This document shows positions 1 through 9,581 of a stretch of 56,531 nucleotides of DNA, one piece after another. Numbering within the stretch: the first letter of the stretch is position 1; each line of letters opens with the position of its first letter. The translations under genes and the position numbers were made by a program. The stretch covers positions 1 to 56,531 of the forward strand of contig JADGEM010000024.1 in NCBI GenBank assembly GCA_016744375.1. Direction: 5' to 3'. The stretch is from Gammaproteobacteria bacterium (GTDB lineage: Bacteria; Pseudomonadota; Gammaproteobacteria; GRL18). The notes beneath the pieces are model-generated. The model saw only the letters and a program-made list of their open reading frames with translations, was not told where the DNA came from and made no database searches.

Positions 1-97
1 AGCGTTACATGGACGTACTTGCAGCGTCCCCAGATTGTTGCATTAGCTGCCCTTGCAGTCGTTTTATACGCATTTATTTGAACGCCGCCACTTCTTT
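1..97 (+). repeat. Dispersed repeat, copy A (cut by the window start)
   Basis: This stretch aligns with 47959-48062 over about 100 bases. Shared blocks include CATGGAYGTACTYGCAGCG and CGTTTTATACGCAYTTATT. A third, inverted copy lies at 56408-56531. The copy begins before base 1, so its left end is missing. It lies just downstream of the minus-strand gene that ends at 102. The reading frames of copies A and B do not match because of an indel in the C-run, so the conserved unit looks like DNA or RNA rather than protein. Confidence 0.8.
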
Positions 98-101
98 TTA
101 A

Positions 102-863
102 TTAGATAAAGAAATCAACAAAGCTCTTTTGTTCCTGAAGAAGGCTGGAATTCTGGATTTTTGCATAGGTATCCTGAATGTTTTTTTCACTCTGCTCCTG
201 TTGAGAATCTAAATAATCAACGTCCGTTGTGTGCTCGTTAATATATTCTGTTTGTTGTTCTCGGCTCAGCTCAGCAACTTCTATACGGGCTTCTGCTTCC
301 ATTCTAGATGCCTGTGCTGCAACAGATCGATCCTGAGAAGATGGATCGGCAGGGGCTGAGGCGGCCCTTCTGATTTTTTGTGCCTTTAATAGTGTTGCCT
401 GTGGGTCACCTGCTACCGCAGAGGTATCAATACTGACTTCTCCACCAACCGCATATCGTTTACCATCAGGGCCGGTTTCATAATCAAAACTGGCGCCACT
501 CTGGGCCAGATTTCCAGCAGCAGCAGTATGTGCCTGTTCATGTGCTTTTACCTCGGCATCCCGGCGTCGGAGCTCTTCAACTTCAAGTTGCTCTGCTTCT
601 GTTAGCTCTCCCTCTGGTGATGAGGAACGAGTTTGTCCTAATTTATCCGATGGCTCTGACTTACTCCCTGTCTCAGGTAACTCAGTTTTATCTGATGTAT
701 TTTTTTTCTGTTCTTGTGATATGAAACGACTTGCTCTATCAGAAAGCCTGAATGTGTCTTCCACTGGCGCAGAAGCACGAGCTTCCGCCACTGGGGCAAC
801 AGAAGGGGATAAAGCTGAAATTTGCTGCAGAGTATTTGTATTTATTGTACTGCTAACATCCAT
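102..863 (-). CDS. Putative metalloprotease-like protein, SprA-related / CJM1_0395 family
   Basis: The 253-residue protein carries HEQAH (about residues 108-112), which has the zincin HExxH pattern. It is followed by a conserved stretch holding the segments YETGPDGKRYAVGGEV and DTSAVAGDP. This combination marks the SprA-related family, often annotated as a putative metalloprotease. The first ~100 residues are low in complexity and rich in Ser, Glu and Lys. Residues 160-220 look helical and coiled-coil prone, rich in Ala, Glu and Gln. No signal peptide or membrane segment is seen, so export is not evident. The ATG at 863 is used; a GTG lies directly before it at 866, and neither has a strong ribosome site. 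It diverges from fabA. Peptidase activity is suggested only by the motif, and the substrate is unknown. Confidence 0.75.
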   Translation of the reverse strand: MDVSSTINTNTLQQISALSPSVAPVAEARASAPVEDTFRLSDRASRFISQEQKKNTSDKTELPETGSKSEPSDKLGQTRSSSPEGELTEAEQLEVEELRRRDAEVKAHEQAHTAAAGNLAQSGASFDYETGPDGKRYAVGGEVSIDTSAVAGDPQATLLKAQKIRRAASAPADPSSQDRSVAAQASRMEAEARIEVAELSREQQTEYINEHTTDVDYLDSQQEQSEKNIQDTYAKIQNSSLLQEQKSFVDFFI

Positions 864-1052
864 CACAATCTGACCCGATCATAAAATATAAGTATCCGTT
901 GCTATTAGCGACCTCTAAAAGTGAAACTTTAGGGATTCTTTATTGTAAATATTCAGTTTATCTCAGTTCAATCCACAATCAATGAGCATTTATAAGTAAA
1001 AATCTGTTAAAATCAGGCCAATTTTAATTTTCAAAGAGTACAAAAGACTGAT

Positions 1053-1568
1053 ATGAACAGACAAAGCTCATTCAATAGAGAAGAGTTGCTCCAGTGTGGT
1101 CGAGGTGAAATGTTTGGCCCGGGCAATGCCCAGTTACCACTGCCCAATATGTTAATGATTGATCGAATTGTTGATATCAACGAAGATGGCGGTGCAAATG
1201 GCAAGGGCAGCATTATAGCAGAGTTGGATATTAAGCCTGATCTTTGGTTTTTTGACTGTCATTTCAAAGGTGATCCGGTGATGCCAGGTTGCCTTGGTCT
1301 GGATGCCGTCTGGCAATTAGTTGGTTTTTATCTTGGCTGGTTAGGCAATCCCGGGAAAGGCCGCGCATTGGGAGTCGGCGAAGTTAAGTTCACCGGCCAG
1401 GTTTTACCAACAGCAAAAAAAGTCACCTACAAACTGGATTTGAAACGGGTTATTACCCGTCGTCTTATATTGGGCATTGCAGATGCCAGTATGCTGGTTG
1501 ATGATAAAGAAATTTATACCATGAAAGATCTCCGCGTCGGTTTGTTTACTTCCACAGAGAACTTTTAA
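1053..1568 (+). CDS. fabA: 3-hydroxydecanoyl-ACP dehydratase/isomerase FabA
   Basis: FabA dehydrates 3-hydroxyacyl-ACP and isomerises the C10 trans-2 intermediate to cis-3. This starts unsaturated fatty acid synthesis in the cytoplasm. The 171-residue length is the normal FabA length. The catalytic pair is in place: His70 in [10 protein letters not shown] and Asp84 in [10 protein letters not shown]. The first ATG gives the full conserved N-terminus. The partner fabB is not adjacent, although many gammaproteobacteria pair the two genes. FabA itself, as opposed to FabZ, fits a gammaproteobacterium. The gene stands alone between a divergent and a convergent neighbour. Confidence 0.97.
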   Translation: MNRQSSFNREELLQCGRGEMFGPGNAQLPLPNMLMIDRIVDINEDGGANGKGSIIAELDIKPDLWFFDCHFKGDPVMPGCLGLDAVWQLVGFYLGWLGNPGKGRALGVGEVKFTGQVLPTAKKVTYKLDLKRVITRRLILGIADASMLVDDKEIYTMKDLRVGLFTSTENF

Positions 1569-1591
1569 TTCTGAGGGGTGTCTTCGGAGTT

Positions 1592-1654
1592 GGAGTCAAA
1601 TAGCCTGAGGAAACCCAAGTATATAAAATACAGTAAGTTCCGGCTATTGACTCC
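1592..1654. terminator. Inverted repeat between convergent fabA and ppdK, probable bidirectional terminator
   Basis: GGAGTCAAATAGCC (1592-1605) pairs with GGCTATTGACTCC (1642-1654) over 13 bp with one bulged base, enclosing a 36-base loop. It lies between two convergent stop codons. No T-run follows on either strand, so intrinsic termination is not certain. A processing hairpin or a protein site is also possible. Confidence 0.45.
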
Positions 1655-1679
1655 GGCCCTGAGAGATTAATGCAGTTGA

Positions 1680-4439
1680 TTAAGCATTAATTAAAGCCGC
1701 ATGAGCAACTGCTAAGCGAGCAATCGGGACTCTGGGTCCCGAACAGGAAACGTAGTCCAGGCCTATCTGATGACAAAAATGTATGGACTCCGGGTGCCCT
1801 CCATGTTCGCCACAAATACCAATCGACATATCTTTTCGACTGCCTTTACCCCAATTAACGGCTAACTCCATTAATTTGCCCACACCTTCTCTATCCAGCA
1901 CTTCAAACGGATTGTCCTGAAGGATATTGCGTTCATTGTAAAGCGGCAGGAATTTATTTTCAGCATCTTCACGAGAAAATGAGAAAGTTGCCTGACTGAG
2001 ATCATTCGTACCAAAAGAAAAGAATTCAGCCACTTCAGCCAGAGATTCTGAACGCATGCAGGCTCTGACCACTTCAAGCATCGAACCAAATTTGTAATGA
2101 ACGGTTAAATTATAACTTTTCTCGACTTCTGCATGAATCACATCAGCAAATTGTTTGATAAATTTAAGCTCTTCAACTGTAGAGACTTGCGGGATCATAA
2201 TCTGAGGCTGAACATCAATGCCTTTAGCAATGCATTCCGCTGTGGCTTCCAAAATCGCCCGAATCTGCATAGAATAAATTTCTGGAAAAGTGATGCCCAG
2301 GCGAACGCCCCGATGCCCCAACATGGGGTTGGTTTCATAGAGTGCCCGGACTTTTTTTAACATACTTCGTTTTTTATCAATTGCTTCCTCAACCAGCAAA
2401 GGATCAACCATCTGCGGTAACGGGACTTTATCCGAGACACGCCGACCATGACTACCTTCAAGTAAATTCATGGTATTGCATAATACATTTGCCCCGGCAG
2501 CCATTCCATGGAGTTGTGTTAATTGCTCAATTTCATTTTGTAATTGAGGTTCTGATGGCAAGAATTCATGAATAGGCGGATCAAGTAAACGAATAGTAAC
2601 TTTTCTGGGTGACATCACTTCAAAAAGCCCCTTAAAGTCAGCTCGTTGAATCGGCAGCAATCTATCCAGAGCCTGTTGTCGCTGTAATTTATCTTCCGCA
2701 ACAATCATTTCAATCACCATAGGCAGACGTTTTGGATCATTGAACATTCGTTCTGTGCGGCATAGGCCAATTCCCATGGCTCCATATTTAATGGCCTTAG
2801 CTGCATCAGATGGCGTATCTGCATTGGCCATAACCTTAAGTTGAGCAACTTCATCCGCCCAGCCTAATAAAATGTTGAGCTCATGCGTAAAATCAGCTTC
2901 AACTGTACCGATTTTCCCCTGGTAAACATTGCCAGTCGTACCATCAAGTGTCAGCCAGTCTCCTTCTTTAATGATAATGTGACCGATATTCGCCAGACGC
3001 AAATTGACATCCACAATAATACCCTCAGCCCCGGCAACACAGGGCTTACCCATGCTTCGGGCAACAACAGCCGCATGGGAAGTTTTGCCGCCACGACTGG
3101 TCAGAATTCCCTGAGAGGCAAAAAAACCATGAATGTCTTCCGGTTTTGTTTCCTCCCTGATCAGGATCACTTTCTCCCCATCTTTGCCCAGTTGTTCTGC
3201 TCTGTCAGCATCAAAAATAGCTTGTCCACTGGCCGCGCCGGGTGAAGCAGGCAAACCCTGGGCAACAGCATCAATGCGAATATCGGGATCAAGTCTTGGA
3301 TAAAGCATTTGCTCCAGATGTTGGGGATTAATGCGCAAAAGTGCCTGCGGTTTATCGATAAGTCCTTCCCGCTCCATTTCAACTGAGGTTCTGACCATTG
3401 CTGCGGCATTCATTTTGCCATTTCTTGTTTGCAAACAGTATAGAACGCCACGTTCAATGGTAAATTCAAAGTCCTGGATTTCACAATAGTGCGTTTCCAG
3501 CCGGGCTCGCAATTCTTCAAGCTGCTGATACATTTCCGGCATTTCCTGAGCCATATGCTCAATCGCCTTAGGTGTTCTGATACCAGCAACGACATCTTCT
3601 CCCTGTGCATTGGTTAAATACTCACCATAGAGACGATTTTCTCCGGTTCCCGGATTTCGGGTGAATGCAACACCCGTGGCACAATCATCCCCACGATTGC
3701 CAAAAACCATGGTACAAATATTAACAGCCGTACCATTGGCCATTTCCGGGGTAATATTAAATTCCCGCCGATAATCAATAGCCCGCTTACCCATCCAGGA
3801 GCCGAACACTGATTTGATAGCCAGCTCCAGTTGTTCAAAAGGATCTTCAGGAAAAGCCCGGCCTGTCTGCTGCTGGATAATCGCCAGAAATTCATTGCAA
3901 ACTATGGCCAGATCATCCGCAGATAAACCAATATCTTCTTTAATTCCTTTTACTTTTTTTATCTGAGCCAGTGCTTCATCAAAGGGAACATCTGAAATTC
4001 CAAGAGCCACTTTTCCAAACAATTGAATAAAGCGGCGATAGGAATCATAAGCAAAACGAGGATCACCTGTTTGCTGAATTTCACCATGAAGCGTGTCACT
4101 ATTTAATCCCAGATTCAGGATAGTATCCATCATACCCGGCATCGACATGGCTGAACCTGAGCGAACAGAAATAAGCAGAGGATCGTTGGCATCACCAAAT
4201 TTTTTCCCGGTCTTCTGTTCCAGTGTACTCATCTGCAACCGCACTTCAGCCATAAGCGTATCAGGGAGTGAATCGGTTTCTGAATCCAGATAGCTTAAAC
4301 AGGTTTCTGTCGTGATAACAAAACCCGGTGGAACATTTAAACCAATCTGAGTCATTTCACACAGGTTAGCGCCTTTTCCCCCTAATAGAGCCTTATTTTT
4401 ACCGTTGCCATCTTCAAAAGCATAAATCTGCTTAGCCAT
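1680..4439 (-). CDS. ppdK: Pyruvate, phosphate dikinase
   Basis: PPDK interconverts pyruvate, ATP and phosphate with PEP, AMP and pyrophosphate. The order is an N-terminal ATP-grasp domain (GGKGANLCEM near residue 20, then SVRSGSAMSMPGMMDTILNL), a swivelling phosphohistidine domain with GGKTSHAAVVARSMGKPC (about 450-467) and a C-terminal PEP/pyruvate barrel. The catalytic histidine falls at residue 455, the number used in the classic clostridial enzyme. Thr453 is the position that PPDK regulatory proteins phosphorylate in other bacteria. The 919-residue length is somewhat longer than the classic bacterial enzyme. AGGGGA precedes the ATG. It is the last gene of a run behind malQ (27-bp gap), so it probably feeds PEP into gluconeogenesis and glycogen, or works in the reverse direction during glycogen use. 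Confidence 0.97.
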   Translation of the reverse strand: MAKQIYAFEDGNGKNKALLGGKGANLCEMTQIGLNVPPGFVITTETCLSYLDSETDSLPDTLMAEVRLQMSTLEQKTGKKFGDANDPLLISVRSGSAMSMPGMMDTILNLGLNSDTLHGEIQQTGDPRFAYDSYRRFIQLFGKVALGISDVPFDEALAQIKKVKGIKEDIGLSADDLAIVCNEFLAIIQQQTGRAFPEDPFEQLELAIKSVFGSWMGKRAIDYRREFNITPEMANGTAVNICTMVFGNRGDDCATGVAFTRNPGTGENRLYGEYLTNAQGEDVVAGIRTPKAIEHMAQEMPEMYQQLEELRARLETHYCEIQDFEFTIERGVLYCLQTRNGKMNAAAMVRTSVEMEREGLIDKPQALLRINPQHLEQMLYPRLDPDIRIDAVAQGLPASPGAASGQAIFDADRAEQLGKDGEKVILIREETKPEDIHGFFASQGILTSRGGKTSHAAVVARSMGKPCVAGAEGIIVDVNLRLANIGHIIIKEGDWLTLDGTTGNVYQGKIGTVEADFTHELNILLGWADEVAQLKVMANADTPSDAAKAIKYGAMGIGLCRTERMFNDPKRLPMVIEMIVAEDKLQRQQALDRLLPIQRADFKGLFEVMSPRKVTIRLLDPPIHEFLPSEPQLQNEIEQLTQLHGMAAGANVLCNTMNLLEGSHGRRVSDKVPLPQMVDPLLVEEAIDKKRSMLKKVRALYETNPMLGHRGVRLGITFPEIYSMQIRAILEATAECIAKGIDVQPQIMIPQVSTVEELKFIKQFADVIHAEVEKSYNLTVHYKFGSMLEVVRACMRSESLAEVAEFFSFGTNDLSQATFSFSREDAENKFLPLYNERNILQDNPFEVLDREGVGKLMELAVNWGKGSRKDMSIGICGEHGGHPESIHFCHQIGLDYVSCSGPRVPIARLAVAHAALINA

Positions 4440-4466
4440 GTATTACTTCCCCTGAATTGTAATTTA

Positions 4467-6077
4467 TTAAACCATACGACCATAAAGCGTATTCATATAC
4501 CTGGCCTGCATCCTCACTTCTTCTTTGAGCTGTTCCCAGGAGAAACGCCATTGCCAGTTTCCTTCTGTGGTTCCTGGTGTATTCATCCTGTGGCCTTCAC
4601 CAAAGCCCATCAAATCCTGCATGGGTAAAATAGCAAGTTTAGCCACTGATGCTAGAGCAGCATTCATTAAGACACGATTTAATGGCTCATAAGGAAAGTT
4701 AAAATACTGTTTTGTGTAATGTTTTTCATCTTCGCTCAATGAGTTCAGCCATGATAGAGTCGTATCATTATCATGAGTGCCCGTATAGATCACACTATTA
4801 ATTTGGTGGTTATGGGGTAAGTATGGGTTCGTGCTCTCCCCCGAAAAAGCAAATTGCAGAATTTTCATGCCCGGCAAATTATATTGCACACGCAATTCAT
4901 CGACCTCTTTGGTAATAATACCCAGATCTTCTGCTACTAAAACTAAATCTGGATAAGTCTGATATAAAGCATTAAGTAATTTTCCTCCCGGTGCTTTAAC
5001 CCAGGAACCATTAATGGCTGTTTCTTCATCAACGTCTATTTCCCAACTGGCTTCAAAGCCACGAAAATGGTCAATACGAACCAGATCAAAGAGATCTTGC
5101 TGAGTCTTAATTCGCTCAACCCACCAGCTAAACTGAGAGGCTTCAATGGTATCCCATTGATAGTGAGGATTACCCCAACGCTGACCTGTTTCAGAAAAAT
5201 AATCTGGAGGGACACCCGCCACAACCTCTGGTTTCCCCTGAGCATCCAGCTTAAAAAACTGACGCTGAGCCCAGACATCCGCACTATCATGAGCAACAAA
5301 TATCGGTAAGTCACCAAACAGGTAAATACCACGCTCATTGGCATAATTTTTCAAAGAGGCCCATTGACTGAAGAAAAGGTATTGTTCAAACTGATAAAAC
5401 AGAATCGAGTTTCTAAGACGATCCTGAGCTTCACTCAATGCCTCGGGTTCACGATTTTTTAACGCATCCGGCCAGTCCATCCAGCTCTTTTTCTGGTTCT
5501 CTTTTTTTAGAGCACAATACAGGGCATAATCTTCAAGCCAGAAACCTTGATCTTTAATAAACTGTTGAAAGTCATGGCACTCAGTCTGTTCATCCGGACG
5601 AGTCTCTTTTGAATCATCATCTAAATTGATATCTTCAATACATTTATTTTTGTGTCTTTTATTATCATTAGATTCTTCAAATTGTTTGCGAAATGCATTA
5701 AAAGCCAATGAAATACATTTTGAACGACCGAACACATCGGAAAAACAATGATGGATATCGTGATCAGCCAGCCAGCCTCGATCAACCAGCCATTGCAGAT
5801 CAATTAACTGAGGATTCCCAGCATGAACTGATAAAGACTGATAGGGAGAGCCGTCACCATGGGTGGGCCCCAGAGGCAGAGTCTGCCAGACACTGAACCC
5901 CGCATCTTTTAGAAAATCAACAAAACGATAGGCATCTTCTCCAATCACGCCATTACTGTAGGGACCAGGTAATGAAGTCAGGTGTAATAAAACACCAGAA
6001 CGACGTTTATCCAGTGGCGCAGATTGATTGTATTTGTGATTATGAATTTTATTCGTGTTTGTCGTATTCATTGACAT
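4467..6077 (-). CDS. malQ: 4-alpha-glucanotransferase (amylomaltase)
   Basis: MalQ is a GH77 enzyme that moves alpha-1,4-glucan chains between acceptors in the cytoplasm. Seen here are LHLTSLPGPYSNGVIG at the N-terminus, LVRIDHFRGFEASWEID with the nucleophile Asp, LVAEDLG with the acid/base Glu, and YTGTHDNDTT with the third Asp. At 536 residues it is slightly longer than the usual ~500. The surplus is a charged, low-complexity insert around residues 137-167, rich in Asn, Asp, Lys and Glu. The coordinates start at the first ATG (6077). A second ATG at 6071 has the better-spaced AGGG and may be the real start. It lies 13 bp behind the GH57 gene and is surely co-transcribed with it. Confidence 0.96.
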   Translation of the reverse strand: MSMNTTNTNKIHNHKYNQSAPLDKRRSGVLLHLTSLPGPYSNGVIGEDAYRFVDFLKDAGFSVWQTLPLGPTHGDGSPYQSLSVHAGNPQLIDLQWLVDRGWLADHDIHHCFSDVFGRSKCISLAFNAFRKQFEESNDNKRHKNKCIEDINLDDDSKETRPDEQTECHDFQQFIKDQGFWLEDYALYCALKKENQKKSWMDWPDALKNREPEALSEAQDRLRNSILFYQFEQYLFFSQWASLKNYANERGIYLFGDLPIFVAHDSADVWAQRQFFKLDAQGKPEVVAGVPPDYFSETGQRWGNPHYQWDTIEASQFSWWVERIKTQQDLFDLVRIDHFRGFEASWEIDVDEETAINGSWVKAPGGKLLNALYQTYPDLVLVAEDLGIITKEVDELRVQYNLPGMKILQFAFSGESTNPYLPHNHQINSVIYTGTHDNDTTLSWLNSLSEDEKHYTKQYFNFPYEPLNRVLMNAALASVAKLAILPMQDLMGFGEGHRMNTPGTTEGNWQWRFSWEQLKEEVRMQARYMNTLYGRMV

Positions 6078-6090
6078 CCCTGATATTTTA

Positions 6091-7863
6091 TTATTCCTGC
6101 CCTGGTCTCATCGTCCCGCCCGCTGCAGGTGCACCACTGCCCTGAGTAAAAACCTGAGTCAAATAACTTGGAGGTAAGACGCCCAGATATTGATAGAGTA
6201 TCGACAAATTCAGACGAAACAATGATTCAAAACTACTGACCGAATCCGCAGGATTATAATCACCAAACCACCAGAACCAGTCCGAACCTTCACAAACTGC
6301 CAGCTGTTGTTCTGCCCTTGCCAATTCTCCAGGATCCAACTCACCACCCTCAACCACATGGTCAAAGCATTCTTTTGCCTGAATCAACATATCCCAGCCC
6401 CGGTTTTTTGCCTGATCACCAATCCAGGTTGAAAAAGAACCATAGACCCAGCTGCCAGCAACCAGAGAGGGCAATTTGGTCGGCTCAATTTTTAAATCAA
6501 TGCAATCTGAAAATGTGGTTAAATCAATATTAGGATGATCGGCCAGACGTTTATAAAGTGTAGTCAAAAAATAATAACCATTCTCCGGATAATATTCCCA
6601 GGCATTTTCACCATCAAGAATAATGGAAACTACTCGCCCGCTTTGATCTTCCCGATAGTTATAGATCGTTTCCAGGTGTTCCATCAGATTACCCACGGCA
6701 TCATCAGCATGCCATTTGGAATAGGTAAAACCAATGAGATCAGAAAGACCATCATCTCGGAAAAAGACATTAATAGGGCTTTTATCAGACTCATGGCTAT
6801 CTTCAGGCTCATGGTTATCTTCAGGCTCATGGCTACTTTCAGCCTCTACAACATAAGGTCGGTGCATTCCAATATCATTATAGACAACATCCATCATTTC
6901 CGCCCGACTCAGGCTATTATTGAGAACACTCCCTCCGGTGGCAGCCCATTTAAAACCATATTCTGATAAAATCTCCAGTGTTTCATCACTGACAGCCCCT
7001 TCTGAAGGCCAGCAGCCAACAGGCTTAAAGCCAAAATGATTTTTGAAGATATCAAGCCCCTGTTTTATATGCCAGTGAACCCGCTCTTTACCGCCGGGAT
7101 AAGCAGGCTTTTCAGGCAACGGGACATCCGGCATAGCTTCTCTCGCAGAGTTAAGATCCAGCATCAATGGTATAATTGGATGCGCATAAGGTGTGACTGA
7201 TAACTCAATTTGCCCTGACTGGGCCAGACGTCGATAACGCTCAATAATCGTATTATGTATCTCACCAATGACCTCCAGCAATAAATAACGATCATTAAGC
7301 GTGTAATCACTTTCTTTAAGGAGCAATCGTTTGATGCGTTGATCACTGCGTTTAACCGTTTCACCAATCCATGCAAGATGATGCCATGTGAGTAAATCAA
7401 ACAGATATTGCTCATCAAGATAAAAAACAGTATCTGGATTATTTACAAACCACTCTGACATATTGGCCAGCTTCTGATAGGCAGGGAAACGATCAATCAA
7501 ACGTTCTCTGTTTGCTCTAAGACAGTCATTAATAATTTGTAATCTTAAAGGTGGACTTGAAGGTAATTGGCTGCAGGTCAGGTTGGCTAACAGGGGATCT
7601 CTCAATGGTGTGTTGTGTCTTAAGAAATCTTTTATCTGATACTTATAATCTTCAATTTGCTCTAATAGAGTCGGGGTGAAATTAACAACAGCACGGGCAC
7701 CTGGGATAGACTCTAGATGATCGACCATATCAACATAGTCTTTGATCACATGCAGATAAGTCCAGGGTAACTCATATTCATTTTTTCTTAAATCGCGATA
7801 CTCCGGCTGATGCATATGCCAGCAAACAACGACTTTCAACTTATCTTCAACTGAAGAGCTCAT
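6091..7863 (-). CDS. Glycoside hydrolase family 57 (alpha-amylase / glucanotransferase type)
   Basis: This is a cytosolic alpha-glucan-active enzyme, since no signal peptide is seen. GH57 motifs run in order: HMHQP (16-20), QIELSVTPYAHP (219-229), CWPSEGA with the expected nucleophile Glu288, FFRDDGLSDLIGF with the acid/base Asp near 370, and GENAWEY (418-424). Length is 590 residues. Residues 343-360 are an acidic six-residue repeat (S/N-H-E-P/S-E-D type) encoded by an 18-bp DNA repeat, placed just before the catalytic Asp region. AAAGGGG precedes the ATG. The gene sits between glgC and malQ, so it acts on storage glucan. Family 57 includes amylases, branching enzymes and transferases, and the exact reaction cannot be read here. 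A GH13 branching enzyme (glgB) is already present, so branching activity is less likely. Confidence 0.9.
   Translation of the reverse strand: MSSSVEDKLKVVVCWHMHQPEYRDLRKNEYELPWTYLHVIKDYVDMVDHLESIPGARAVVNFTPTLLEQIEDYKYQIKDFLRHNTPLRDPLLANLTCSQLPSSPPLRLQIINDCLRANRERLIDRFPAYQKLANMSEWFVNNPDTVFYLDEQYLFDLLTWHHLAWIGETVKRSDQRIKRLLLKESDYTLNDRYLLLEVIGEIHNTIIERYRRLAQSGQIELSVTPYAHPIIPLMLDLNSAREAMPDVPLPEKPAYPGGKERVHWHIKQGLDIFKNHFGFKPVGCWPSEGAVSDETLEILSEYGFKWAATGGSVLNNSLSRAEMMDVVYNDIGMHRPYVVEAESSHEPEDNHEPEDSHESDKSPINVFFRDDGLSDLIGFTYSKWHADDAVGNLMEHLETIYNYREDQSGRVVSIILDGENAWEYYPENGYYFLTTLYKRLADHPNIDLTTFSDCIDLKIEPTKLPSLVAGSWVYGSFSTWIGDQAKNRGWDMLIQAKECFDHVVEGGELDPGELARAEQQLAVCEGSDWFWWFGDYNPADSVSSFESLFRLNLSILYQYLGVLPPSYLTQVFTQGSGAPAAGGTMRPGQE
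6788..6841 (-). repeat. 18-bp tandem repeat (3 units) inside the GH57 gene
   Basis: Three 18-base units start at 6788, 6806 and 6824. On the plus strand they read GACTCATGGCTATCTTCA, GGCTCATGGTTATCTTCA and GGCTCATGGCTACTTTCA. Neighbouring units differ at two to three bases. The array keeps frame and encodes an acidic six-residue repeat. Copy-number change by slippage would alter a surface loop without breaking the protein. Confidence 0.9.
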
Positions 7864-8046
7864 TTTTTCCCCTTTAAAAAATACTGTACTCTAAGAAATT
7901 ATTATTCTAATTTTCACTATTTTATGTATATTATCCTTTGCTGGGAGCACACAATTAATGTATGAGCCCTTATTATTATGACAGGTTGGGCTAAACATTA
8001 TAAATCCCAATAGCAAAGAGTATTATTATTTTATTAGCAACAGATG

Positions 8047-9315
8047 TTATCTAAAAGTATGTCTTTTCGGCCCAATCATGTCTGCGGTAACCAGAACAAT
8101 ACCATTTTCTGTTACCCGAAAAAGTTTTTTATCTTCTTCAAGATTAACACCAATGGTTGTACCATCCGGTATCTGAGTACCTTTATCAATCACTGTATTT
8201 TTTATATGACAGTGTTGTCCAACATGAACATCCGGCAACACAACTGAATCTTCAATCAAAGAATAAGAATTTACCCGGACATTAGAAAACAATAATGAAT
8301 GACTGACTTTAGAACCAGAGATAATACACCCACCCGAAACCATAGAGTCAACAGCCATGCCTCGACGTTCATCATCATCAAAAACAAATTTTGCTGGCGG
8401 TAATTGCTCCTGGTGTGTCCAGATTGGCCAGACATCATCATAAAGGTTTAATTCAGGGGAGACGCCGATGAGTTCCTGATTAGCTTGCCAGAAGGCATCA
8501 AGAGTTCCGACATCACGCCAGTAGGTCTGACTCTGTTCTTCTTTATTATTAAAAGAGTAAGCATATGCGCGGTAATTACTAACCACATTGGGAATAATAT
8601 CTTTACCAAAATCGCGACTGGAGCCACTTTCATCAGCATCTTTAATGAGTTGCTCAAACAAAAAATCCCGGTTAAAGATATAAATACCCATAGAGGCCAG
8701 AGCACAATCTGGATTATCGGGTACATGTTTTGGATTTTCAGGTTTTTCAGTAAACTCAACAACTCGATTCTGTTCATCAACAGCCATCACGCCAAAAGCC
8801 TTTGCTTCTTCCAGCGGTACTTCAAAACACCCAACAGTCAAATCAGCTTGATTTTCCACGTGTTTTGCTAACATCACCCCATAATCCATTTTATAGATAT
8901 GATCACCCGCAAGCACCAGAACATATTCTGGATCATGTGCCCGAAGAATATCCAGATTTTGATAGATGGCATCCGCAGTCCCTAAATACCAATTTTCTTT
9001 AATACGTTGCTGAGCCGGTAATAATTCAACAAATTCGCCAAAGTCACCACGAAAATGTCCCCATCCTTGCTGAATATGCCGTATTAAAGAATGGGATTTA
9101 TATTGTGTGGCCACCGCAATCCGTCGAATACCGGAGTTAACACAATTTGATAAGGGGAAATCAATAATCCGGAATTTACCACCAAAAGGCACACTTGGTT
9201 TGGCACGCCACGCTGTTAGTTCTTTTAAACGGGAACCCTGCCCCCCGGCTAAAATAATCGCAAGGGTATCACGGGTAATCCGACTGACATAACGTTGAGA
9301 ATTTTTGATTGACAC
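8047..9315 (-). CDS. glgC: Glucose-1-phosphate adenylyltransferase (ADP-glucose pyrophosphorylase)
   Basis: GlgC makes ADP-glucose from glucose-1-phosphate and ATP, the committed step of bacterial glycogen synthesis. Visible are the nucleotide loop [54 protein letters not shown] and a C-terminal left-handed beta-helix with hexapeptide-like repeats. I place the start at a GTG (9315) because GGAG lies 6 bases upstream and 423 residues is a normal GlgC length. The reading frame stays open to an ATG at 9369, which would add 18 unconserved residues and lacks a good ribosome site. GlgC is normally an allosteric tetramer; its effectors cannot be read here. It diverges from glgB and may head the run with GH57, malQ and ppdK. 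Confidence 0.95.
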   Translation of the reverse strand: MSIKNSQRYVSRITRDTLAIILAGGQGSRLKELTAWRAKPSVPFGGKFRIIDFPLSNCVNSGIRRIAVATQYKSHSLIRHIQQGWGHFRGDFGEFVELLPAQQRIKENWYLGTADAIYQNLDILRAHDPEYVLVLAGDHIYKMDYGVMLAKHVENQADLTVGCFEVPLEEAKAFGVMAVDEQNRVVEFTEKPENPKHVPDNPDCALASMGIYIFNRDFLFEQLIKDADESGSSRDFGKDIIPNVVSNYRAYAYSFNNKEEQSQTYWRDVGTLDAFWQANQELIGVSPELNLYDDVWPIWTHQEQLPPAKFVFDDDERRGMAVDSMVSGGCIISGSKVSHSLLFSNVRVNSYSLIEDSVVLPDVHVGQHCHIKNTVIDKGTQIPDGTTIGVNLEEDKKLFRVTENGIVLVTADMIGPKRHTFR

Positions 9316-9462
9316 TGACGACTCCTTATATGAAGTATGAACTGAGTTATGGCACTCAAAATAGATCATGAAGTAGGATAAAATACAGCTTTATTCAATA
9401 TATCCCTAATACTAAGATCAATATAGCACAATCTTAAGCGCCATTATGTTAATTAGAAGCAA

Positions 9463-9482
9463 TAATTGATAACTATCAATTA
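9463..9482. promoter_or_regulatory. 20-bp perfect dyad between glgC and glgB, candidate operator
   Basis: TAATTGATA (9463-9471) and TATCAATTA (9474-9482) are perfect inverted copies separated by AC. The site lies about 150 bp upstream of the glgC start and 100 bp upstream of the glgB start. This is where a dimeric regulator could control both directions. No regulator gene lies nearby to pair it with. Confidence 0.5.
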
Positions 9483-9542
9483 ATTTGCAGAGGTTCAGTA
9501 TTAACTGCTAATTTAGACTATGATAAATCAAACAAATGACAG

Positions 9543-9548
9543 TATAAT
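9543..9548 (+). promoter_or_regulatory. Candidate -10 box for glgB
   Basis: A perfect TATAAT lies 34 bases before the glgB ATG. The -35 region at the proper distance (ATGATA, 17-base spacer) is weak, so an activator may be needed. Such hexamers also occur by chance in AT-rich spacers. Confidence 0.35.
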
Positions 9549-9581
9549 GAATGCAGACTTACCAATCCGACAGGAAAACTC

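Noticed and set aside
2133..3245. Open frames on the plus strand opposite ppdK and similar antisense frames elsewhere
   Set aside because: They are shadows of well-supported genes, with no family match and no ribosome sites.
9316..9369. Longer GlgC from the ATG at 9369
   Set aside because: The extra 18 residues do not look like GlgC, and GGAG fits the GTG at 9315.
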